Source of the DNA: Candidatus Aenigmatarchaeota archaeon
Lineage (GTDB): Archaea > Aenigmatarchaeota > Aenigmatarchaeia > QMZP01
Reading direction: 5' to 3'
Length of the DNA: 17,903 nt
Assembly: GCA_016202785.1 (NCBI GenBank)
Contig: JACQOC010000032.1
Location: 1-17,903 of the forward strand
The notes below the pieces were generated by a model. The model had not been told where the DNA came from. It searched no databases and saw only the letters and a list, made by a program, of their open reading frames with translations. The position numbers and the translations under genes are program-made. The first letter of the stretch is position 1. The number at the start of each line of letters is the position of its first letter. This document shows positions 13,261 to 17,903 of the stretch, piece by piece.

Positions 13261-13773
13261 ATGGAAAGAACGCTCATTGTCATCAAACCAGACGGCCCGC
13301 AGCGCAACCTGGTAGGCGAGATAATCTCGCGCTATGAACGGGCCGGCCTTAAAATCAAGGCCCTCAAGATGCTGACCGCCACGAAATCGCTGGTCGAGAA
13401 GCACTACCCGGTGGAAAAGAGCTATCTGGTCGAGCTGGGCAAGAAATCCGAGAAGGCTGGGGACAAGATAACTGACTATGAGGCGCAGGGCCGCATGATA
13501 GTTACCGGTTTGCGCGATTACATAACTTCCGGGCCAGTGGTGGCCATGGTGGCGGAAGGCGATAACGCCATCCAGCGGGTGCGGGAAATAACCGGCTACA
13601 CCGATCCGTCGTCAGCCAAGCCCGGCACGATCCGCGGCGACCTGGGCGAAGACAGCATAATCGCAGCCAACAAGGACAAACGGCCGGTCAAGAACCTGGT
13701 GCATGCTTCCGGGAACCCGGAAGAGGCGCAGCGCGAGATAGGCCTGTGGTTTGTGCCGGCTGAGGTCGTTTAG
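13261..13773 (+). CDS. ndk: Nucleoside-diphosphate kinase
   Basis: Transfers the gamma phosphate from ATP to NDPs. The protein shows MERTLIVIKPDGPQRNLVGEII at the start, YITSGPVVAMVAEGDNAI, GTIRGDLG and the active-site His148 in NLVHASGNPEEA. The residue usually Asp after HxS is Gly here. A stretch of about 20 residues (EKSYLVELGKKSEKAGDKIT) is inserted before the conserved TSGPVV, making the protein 170 residues against about 150 in most families; some archaeal homologues have such an insert. I prefer the ATG at 13261 over the GTG at 13252 because the conserved first strand begins there. It lies 12 bp after the UPF0200 gene in the same operon. Confidence 0.93.
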   Translation: MERTLIVIKPDGPQRNLVGEIISRYERAGLKIKALKMLTATKSLVEKHYPVEKSYLVELGKKSEKAGDKITDYEAQGRMIVTGLRDYITSGPVVAMVAEGDNAIQRVREITGYTDPSSAKPGTIRGDLGEDSIIAANKDKRPVKNLVHASGNPEEAQREIGLWFVPAEVV

Positions 13774-13796
13774 CGCCTGGCTGTGTGATTGCACCA

Positions 13797-14420
13797 ATGC
13801 CGCTGAAAAAGGGTAAACTGATAGCTATTGAAGGTATTGACGGGGCCGGCGGCAGCACCCAGACCAACATGCTGGTGGCTTTTCTGGCTGCGCAGAAGAT
13901 TGGCGCAGTCAAGCTGAGCTACCCTGATTATGAAGGCATTCCCGGCCAGGCGATAAGAAAATACCTGGAGGATCGCTCCCAACAATGGAGCGCGAAAACG
14001 CAATTTCTACTATTCGCGGCTGACATGGTAAAGGACCTTGCGCTGGTTGAGGATGCATTGCACGCAGGGAAGCACGTCATAGCCGACCGTTATTATGCTT
14101 CCACCATCGCTTACCAGTGCTCGGCCGGATTCCCATTGCCTGCCGCCCTTAACTTCGGTGCCGTCTTCGGCATCCCCAAGCCCGACGCCATCATCTACCT
14201 GGACATAAGGCCTGGCACCAGCTTGGCCCGCAAAGCCAGTGAAGGGCTATTAGACCGCCACGAGGAAGATACCGGCTTGCTGCGGCGCGTTGCCGCGCAA
14301 TACAAGTCCCTGGCCGCTGCGAGTGCATACGGCAAGTGGCATGTGCTGGACGGCGAAGCCAGCGTGGCAGCAGTGTTTTCCCGCGTGCAGGAAATAACAT
14401 TGGAAACCATCAGGCAATGA
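13797..14420 (+). CDS. tmk: Thymidylate kinase-like protein with altered P-loop
   Basis: Converts dTMP to dTDP in canonical members. Family features are LIAIEGIDGAG near the N-terminus, SYPDYEG, TQFLLFAAD (68-76), HVIADRYYASTIAYQ with the DR(Y/H) motif at 97-99, and PDAIIYLDI. The P-loop reads GIDGAGGST, so the Walker A lysine (position 19) is Gly, a change that normally destroys ATP binding. The usual ADR after the LLF motif is ADM. The ATG at 13797 is preferred to a GTG at 13785. It closes the rfcS-UPF0200-ndk operon, 23 bp after ndk, and its stop abuts the stop of the convergent lamin-tail gene. Function may be altered. Confidence 0.85.
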   Translation: MPLKKGKLIAIEGIDGAGGSTQTNMLVAFLAAQKIGAVKLSYPDYEGIPGQAIRKYLEDRSQQWSAKTQFLLFAADMVKDLALVEDALHAGKHVIADRYYASTIAYQCSAGFPLPAALNFGAVFGIPKPDAIIYLDIRPGTSLARKASEGLLDRHEEDTGLLRRVAAQYKSLAAASAYGKWHVLDGEASVAAVFSRVQEITLETIRQ

Positions 14421-15206
14421 TCAGCCGTAGGCAAACTCATCCACTACGGCGCCAGCCGCATCTTTGAGCGTTGCCTTGTCCCCATCGTTGTTCCATATCG
14501 GCCGGCGGCAGCAATTCCAATAAAGATCGGAAGCGGTGTTCTGGCCGTCGCCGGAATGCAGCTTCACTTGCCCGGTGAGGACGAAGCCTACCGGGAACGT
14601 GAACTCGTGGCTACCGGCATCCGCCAACTTCCAGCCGGTCATGTCCACGTTGCTGCCTTCGAGGAGGACCCATTCGCCGTTCCAGTTCTCTTTCTTGCGG
14701 TCATCTATCCCGGAGCTGAATTGGATGTCAACGATATCGACCTTGCCGGCCACCTGCTGAGCAGACTGGCATGGCCGCGGTTGCGTCCTGGTATCATTAT
14801 CACAACCATTCTGGTCTACACATACACGGGTTTCGCTGCCGTTGACGCATGCTGACCATGTGCCGCACTCCCATTCCGGCTGGCAGGCAGCGGATGCGGC
14901 ACCACATTGCGGGGTACAGTTGCTGCACATGCCGTTGGAGCACGCATTCCGACATGCAACCTGCGCACCGTTTGGGCAATTGATGCGCGTTTCCGCGCAC
15001 TCCACACCTGCGCACAAGTCCTGGGTAGCAGTTGGTTCCGTCCCCCCTTCCTGCCGGCCGACTATGGTGCCATAATCGCTGGCAATTTGCTGCTCTTCCC
15101 CTGCTAGGCTGTTATTTTCCAGCATGGTGACGCCAAAATAGGCGAATAGTGCTATGGCTACCGCAACCCCAACAGCGCCAACCAGTGTCAACAGCGACAT
15201 GGCCAT
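14421..15206 (-). CDS. Membrane-anchored Cys-rich protein with TSP1-like repeat and lamin-tail domain
   Basis: A 261-residue surface protein. The start at 15204-15206 is chosen because a TATA element (15227-15236) lies about 26 bp upstream. Residues 4-29 are a single membrane helix. Residues 65-146 are rich in cysteine (over a dozen), with WECGTWSACVNGSETRVC at about 112-129, a pattern seen in archaeal thrombospondin-type modules. Residues about 155-261 form a lamin-tail domain (KVDIVDIQFSS ... GEWVLLEGSNVDMTGWKLAD ... FPVGFVL ... WNNDGDKATLKDAAGAVVDEF), an Ig-like fold often found on secreted proteins. It is probably displayed outside the cell and held by disulphides. Adhesion to a host or partner cell is possible but not shown. 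Confidence 0.8.
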   Translation of the reverse strand: MAMSLLTLVGAVGVAVAIALFAYFGVTMLENNSLAGEEQQIASDYGTIVGRQEGGTEPTATQDLCAGVECAETRINCPNGAQVACRNACSNGMCSNCTPQCGAASAACQPEWECGTWSACVNGSETRVCVDQNGCDNDTRTQPRPCQSAQQVAGKVDIVDIQFSSGIDDRKKENWNGEWVLLEGSNVDMTGWKLADAGSHEFTFPVGFVLTGQVKLHSGDGQNTASDLYWNCCRRPIWNNDGDKATLKDAAGAVVDEFAYG

Positions 15207-15260
15207 CTGAAGAGGTGGAAACAAGCAATAAATATACACGAAAGTATACTACCATGTCAT
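15207..15260. promoter_or_regulatory. Single-TATA bidirectional promoter (lamin-tail gene / tRNA-Arg)
   Basis: AATAAATATACAC (15227-15239) is the only TATA-like element in the 54-bp gap. Its core is about 26 bp from the lamin-tail ATG (15206, minus) and about 29 bp from the 5' end of the tRNA (15261, plus), so it could serve an mRNA and a tRNA in opposite directions. Confidence 0.45.
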
Positions 15261-15379
15261 GGGCCTGTAGCTCAGTTTGGATAGAGCGGCACTCTCCTAA
15301 CTTTTCGGCCGGCCTGGCAGCAGGTTGGTCCAAATCTGGAGCTAGGTGAAGGTCGGGGGTTCAAATCCTCCCAGGCCCG
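15261..15379 (+). tRNA. tRNA-Arg (CCU) with a 44-nt intron
   Basis: The acceptor stem GGGCCTG pairs with CAGGCCC (15372-15378), with discriminator G at 15379 and no encoded CCA. The D stem is GCTC/GAGC. The anticodon loop is C-T-CCT-A-A with anticodon CCU at 15296-15298. The T arm GGGGG-TTCAAAT-CCTCC is complete. The anticodon stem 5' side GCACT and 3' side GGTGA give four pairs and one G-A mismatch at 27-43. Exons are 15261-15299 and 15344-15379 (75 nt). The intron sits at the canonical 37/38 site. Confidence 0.85.
15300..15343 (+). other. tRNA-Arg intron with a relaxed BHB junction
   Basis: CTCC (15294-15297) pairs with GGAG (15338-15341), giving the central 4-bp helix. The 3' bulge CT/A is canonical and the 5' bulge TA/A fits. 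The intron-side helix, however, does not begin at once: C-T opposite T-C-T leaves an internal loop before TTT/AAA, then a 10-bp stem from GGCCGGCCTG closed by a GCAG loop. So the intron has a strong hairpin but an imperfect BHB. Confidence 0.65.
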
Positions 15380-15400
15380 TTCGCCTGCTAACAACACTAT

Positions 15401-15411
15401 CTTATTAATTT
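15401..15411 (+). promoter_or_regulatory. TATA-like box for minD
   Basis: CTTATTAATTT lies about 30 bp before the minD ATG and 21 bp after the tRNA 3' end, predicting a leader of only a few nucleotides. Confidence 0.4.
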
Positions 15412-15435
15412 AAGCCGCCAATCAGAAAGAATTGC

Positions 15436-16176
15436 ATGGGCCGCATAATAGCCATCAGCTCGGGCAAAGGCGGCGTCGGCAAGACTACCATGTGCGCCAA
15501 CCTGGCTGCCGCGCTGGCTGACTTGGGCAAGACGGTAGTTGCGGTCGACACCAATTTCACCACCCCAAACCTTGGCATGCACCTGGGCATACCGCTTTAC
15601 CCAATAACCATCCAGGACATCCTGCGGGGCCGTGCCGGCATAAAGGATGCCATATACAACCACCAGTCCGGCTTCCGCATCTTGCCGGCTGACGTCTCCA
15701 TCGCCGGCCTCATGGTGCCCAAGGCGAACGAACTGCTCGACATATTCTACAAGCTGCGCGCCGACTTTGTCCTGATCGATTCGGCCGCCGGCCTCGGCAA
15801 GGAAACCAAGGCCTCTTTGGAGGCGGCTGATGAGCTCATCACCGTGGCCAACCCGGAGATGACTTCGATTACCGATGCGATCAAGCTGCACGCCCTGGCC
15901 GACCGCTACCAGACCAGGAAGGTCGGCGTGATCGTCAACATGGTGCGCAACGAAGGCCATGAGATGGACGAGCTGGAAATAGCCAATTTCCTGGAAGCCC
16001 CGGTGCTCGGCCAGGTGAGAGACGATAGGCACGTGCGGCAGTCGATAGCGGCAAAACGGCCAGTAGTCCACCACCGGCCTGGTTCCAAGGCGGCGCGGCA
16101 GATAAAGGGCATAGCCGCAAGATTGTGCGGCGTCAAATACCAGGAGCCGTTGCTGGCCAGGATATTCAGGCTATGA
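15436..16176 (+). CDS. minD: MinD/ParA-family ATPase
   Basis: Deviant-Walker ATPase of the SIMIBI class that positions division, chromosome or surface machinery. Deviant Walker A SGKGGVGKTT is at 9-18, the A' segment is VAVDTNFTTPNLG (36-48), and Walker B LIDSAAGLGKET is followed by ADELITVANPEMTSITDA and GVIVNMVRN, all MinD-like. At 246 residues it is slightly shorter than average. The last residues (EPLLARIFRL) could form a short amphipathic membrane-targeting helix like that of bacterial MinD. No MinC or MinE gene is near; archaeal MinD homologues lack these partners. It stands alone after the tRNA. Confidence 0.92.
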   Translation: MGRIIAISSGKGGVGKTTMCANLAAALADLGKTVVAVDTNFTTPNLGMHLGIPLYPITIQDILRGRAGIKDAIYNHQSGFRILPADVSIAGLMVPKANELLDIFYKLRADFVLIDSAAGLGKETKASLEAADELITVANPEMTSITDAIKLHALADRYQTRKVGVIVNMVRNEGHEMDELEIANFLEAPVLGQVRDDRHVRQSIAAKRPVVHHRPGSKAARQIKGIAARLCGVKYQEPLLARIFRL

Positions 16177-16186
16177 GGCAAATGTG

Positions 16187-16202
16187 CATTTTTTAAATTT
16201 TT
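16187..16202 (+). terminator. T-tract after minD, also AT box for the next small gene
   Basis: CATTTTTTAAATTTTT follows 10 bp after the minD stop. Archaeal RNA polymerase terminates on such U-runs. The same AT run is centred about 26 bp before the ATG at 16221, so it may double as the TATA element of the microprotein gene. Confidence 0.4.
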
Positions 16203-16220
16203 CTGCCATATATAATAGGC

Positions 16221-16328
16221 ATGCCTATGCCGATGGTTTGCGTTGATTGCGGGGAAGAGCATGAGGACCTGCAGTCAGGGGTAAGATATTTTGTCTGCTT
16301 CGACTGCCTGGCCGACGATGTGGACTAG
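16221..16328 (+). CDS. 35-residue zinc-ribbon microprotein
   Basis: A very short frame starting at ATG 16221 and ending TAG 16326-16328. It encodes two CxxC pairs, CVDCG (Cys7, Cys10) and CFDC (Cys26, Cys29), spaced 15 residues apart, which is a rubredoxin-knuckle or zinc-ribbon pattern; the remainder is acidic. It sits in its own slot between minD and rtcA, with an AT box about 26 bp upstream, and its stop codon abuts the rtcA stop with no spacer, as other real genes in this window do. Coding is therefore likely despite the size. The partner or function is unknown; a later start at 16227 or 16233 would keep all four cysteines. Confidence 0.6.
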   Translation: MPMPMVCVDCGEEHEDLQSGVRYFVCFDCLADDVD

Positions 16329-17360
16329 TCAACCACGGCCTTGGCAAATTATTCGCGCCGGCCGCCCGTCGATGCACGAGAACCGCGCCTCTGTCATTTT
16401 CTCAATGAGCCACATGTTGGTCCGCGCATGGCTGGTTATGGCCGGAACGGTAATTTCCGATTTGCCTGGCGCCATGGCCATGAACAGCAGCAGCTGGTCG
16501 GCCATGTGCTCGTCCACGGCTGCGCCGCTCCCCACTGTGCCCACTAGCTGCGCGCCGGCCTGCCAACCAACCTCCTCAGCGGTCTTGCGCAGCTCGCCTA
16601 TGACATCGGCGCCGATCACACTGCTGCTGCCATGAGCCAGCGCTACAATGCCGGATCCCGGGCAGGCCGTCTGCTGGTAGACGGTTTCTTTGTCAACATG
16701 CTTGCCCAATTTTGCCAGCGCTTCTTCAGCCGCTGCTGCTTGCCGCTCGGCAACCTTCCGTGCCTGTAAAGCAGCGCTTGACACCGAAACTACCTTCACG
16801 CTTTCTGCGGCAAATTCGGTGCGGATAAGCGGCCGCAAGCTGCTAGTTGGCTCCAATGTTATGGCCGCCTCCGCTCCTCCTACTGGGTAGAAACCGTGCC
16901 GCACGATTTCAATCTTTGCCGCATAGCCCATCTGCTTCAGCAGCGGGAGGAACGCGTCTTTGGTATACGTCAAGGGCGGTGCATATTTGCCGAAGGTGGC
17001 GCCGCCCTTCACCGCCACCCTAGCCGGCTTGTCTAAGACCAGCGCCAGCGGGGCCAATGTTTGGAACACCAAGCCAACGGAACCAGCAGTGCTGATCTGC
17101 ACCTCTATGTCAGCCTTGCCGGAACTGCCTGGGGAAAAAACAACACGTTCCGACCCCTCATGCGCGCCTTCCAACCGGCCGCCGGACAGCCCGGCCAGCG
17201 CCTTCAACCCTTCCAAGTGCTGCTGCCGCAGGCCCGGTTTCGGCCGGCCGGCGCGGATGTTGGCAACTGTAACCGGTTCAAATGTGATGGCAGCAAGCGC
17301 GCACGCCAGCCGGACGATGCTGCCGCCGCCTTCCATGGCCGCGCCGTCAATGTTTATCAT
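16329..17360 (-). CDS. rtcA: RNA 3'-terminal phosphate cyclase
   Basis: Converts 3'-phosphate RNA ends to 2',3'-cyclic phosphate using ATP through an adenylated His. The 343-residue protein has DGAAMEGGGSIVR (5-17), RAGRPKPGLRQQHLEGLKAL (36-55), TYTKDAFLPLLKQMGY and the catalytic HMADQLL block with His285. The start is set at 17358-17360 since the conserved domain opens at INIDGAAMEGGG and a TATA element lies about 24 bp upstream; the open frame to 17522 runs into the divergent prenyltransferase gene. The product is a potential substrate generator for RNA ligation or repair. RtcB is not in the window. Confidence 0.94.
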   Translation of the reverse strand: MINIDGAAMEGGGSIVRLACALAAITFEPVTVANIRAGRPKPGLRQQHLEGLKALAGLSGGRLEGAHEGSERVVFSPGSSGKADIEVQISTAGSVGLVFQTLAPLALVLDKPARVAVKGGATFGKYAPPLTYTKDAFLPLLKQMGYAAKIEIVRHGFYPVGGAEAAITLEPTSSLRPLIRTEFAAESVKVVSVSSAALQARKVAERQAAAAEEALAKLGKHVDKETVYQQTACPGSGIVALAHGSSSVIGADVIGELRKTAEEVGWQAGAQLVGTVGSGAAVDEHMADQLLLFMAMAPGKSEITVPAITSHARTNMWLIEKMTEARFSCIDGRPARIICQGRG

Positions 17361-17409
17361 ATTCCATATGCGGCCGCGTATATTAATTCCCGGCCGCCAT
17401 GTAGAATAG
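17361..17409. promoter_or_regulatory. Single-TATA bidirectional promoter (rtcA / cis-prenyltransferase)
   Basis: The 49-bp gap has one TATA, GTATATTAATTC (17378-17389), centred near 17384: about 24 bp from the rtcA ATG and 26 bp from the plus-strand ATG. CGGCCG flanks it symmetrically (17371-17376 and 17391-17396), so the whole element is a near mirror. Confidence 0.55.
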
Positions 17410-17903
17410 ATGAAACCGCTGCACATCGGTATTGTCCCGGACGGCAACCGGCGCTGGGCGCAAGCGCATGGCTTGCCGGCATCCGAAGGCCATCGACGGG
17501 GCGCTGAACGGCTCAAAGACATACTTTACCACATCGCGCAGAAATACCCGAAGGTTAAGCAGGTTACCGTCTGGGCCTTCTCATCGGAGAACTTCTCGCG
17601 CTCGGAACAGGAAAAGCGCTTCATCTTCAAGAATATCCAAGCCAAGCTGATCGAAATTGCCGACGACAAGAGGACGCACGAAAACAAGCTGCGGATAAAC
17701 GTCACCGGTTCCCGGCTGGACGAGACGCCGGAGACGCTGCGGCAGGCCGCTCGCTATGCCATGGAAATGACCAAGAACTTCAGCCGCGGCATGCTCAACA
17801 TTGCCATTGGCTACGGCGGCAAATTCGAGATTTTCAAGGCTTCGCTCGGCTTTGCGAAGTGGCTCAAGGAAAGGCCGCTGATCAGGACCATGACCCCGGA
17901 AAA
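17410..17903 (+). CDS. uppS: cis-Prenyltransferase (undecaprenyl/dolichyl diphosphate synthase type), 3' end outside the window
   Basis: Adds isopentenyl units in cis to build the long polyprenyl carrier lipid used for glycan transfer. The first 164 residues are present, with the FPP/Mg site GIVPDGNRRWA (Asp11), TVWAFSSENFSRS, the LRINVTGSRLD strand and IGYGGKFEI, which corresponds to the NYGG motif of the family. The start lies 26 bp after the shared TATA element. The frame is open to the window edge at 17903, so about 60-90 residues are probably missing. In archaea the product is expected to be dolichyl-type. Confidence 0.92.
   Translation, partial: MKPLHIGIVPDGNRRWAQAHGLPASEGHRRGAERLKDILYHIAQKYPKVKQVTVWAFSSENFSRSEQEKRFIFKNIQAKLIEIADDKRTHENKLRINVTGSRLDETPETLRQAARYAMEMTKNFSRGMLNIAIGYGGKFEIFKASLGFAKWLKERPLIRTMTPE

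Noticed and set aside
15307..15314. GGCCGGCC palindrome in the tRNA intron as a mobile or restriction-related signal
   Set aside because: The octamer also occurs in coding DNA here (for example in the DP1 palindrome) and fits the GC-rich Ala/Gly codon use; in the intron it is explained by the hairpin stem.
17361..17522. Upstream extension of rtcA by 54 codons
   Set aside because: It crosses the shared promoter and the start of the prenyltransferase gene; the conserved cyclase domain begins at the Met encoded at 17358-17360.
1..17903. CRISPR arrays, insertion sequences, other tRNA or rRNA genes
   Set aside because: I looked for regularly spaced repeats, transposase motifs and further T-arm GGTTCAAATCC patterns and found none besides the tRNA-Arg gene.

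Overview
The window looks like a chromosomal segment of an archaeon, most likely a DPANN-type or euryarchaeal-type lineage. The evidence is an archaeal tRNA-splicing endonuclease, ribosomal protein S17e, an Orc1/Cdc6 initiator, a PolD small subunit (DP1), an RFC small subunit, Hjc resolvase, a split ADP-forming acyl-CoA synthetase alpha subunit, RtcA, a MinD-type ATPase and an intron-containing tRNA without an encoded CCA. TATA-like boxes sit about 24-30 bp before many start codons, so most mRNAs are probably leaderless. The DPANN assignment is an inference from compactness, surface-protein style and degenerate enzymes; no 16S gene is present to confirm it.

Layout. 1-867: endA and rps17e. 868-3342: two tandem lipoproteins (minus strand) and a divergent pilin-like protein. 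3347-4506: an HTH regulator (minus) divergent from hjc. 4555-5916: ADP-forming acyl-CoA synthetase alpha subunit. 5918-6601: metallophosphoesterase (minus). 6602-6813: an AT-rich intergenic region with inverted ORB-like sites. 6814-9410: orc1/cdc6, a truncated DP1 and a membrane-anchored OB-fold protein. 9411-9625: a second ORB-bearing intergenic region. 9626-10834: a TctA-like membrane protein (minus). 10889-11692: folP. 11741-14420: an operon of rfcS, a UPF0200 P-loop kinase, ndk and tmk. 14421-15206: a lamin-tail-domain surface protein (minus). 15261-15379: tRNA-Arg(CCU) with an intron. 15436-16176: minD. 16221-16328: a 35-residue zinc-ribbon microprotein. 16329-17360: rtcA (minus). 17410 to the end: a cis-prenyltransferase cut by the window edge. 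No gene-free stretch exceeds 300 bases; the two longest (212 and 215 bp) carry the ORB-like sites.

The central block (about 6.6-10.9 kb) is the most interesting part. It looks like a replication-origin locus: four 23-bp ORB-like sites, two of them inverted around an 80-bp, roughly 81% AT stretch directly before orc1, and two in the 215-bp gap after the DP1/OB genes. The same 4.2 kb holds five copies of a 13-bp palindrome, ATAAC-N3-GTTAT, all beside promoters or overlapping stop codons, and I saw none elsewhere in the window. This suggests an undescribed regulator of a replication/folate regulon. The DP1 gene between them has lost all motifs of its phosphodiesterase (proofreading) core, and a perfect 28-bp palindrome lies where the deletion should be.

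Other anomalies: EndA has lost its catalytic lysine although an intron-bearing tRNA is in the same window; thymidylate kinase has Gly in place of the P-loop Lys; four divergent gene pairs are each separated by only 49-56 bp with a single central TATA box that could serve both directions; and four convergent pairs abut with 0-1 bp between stop codons (a fifth has 4 bp).
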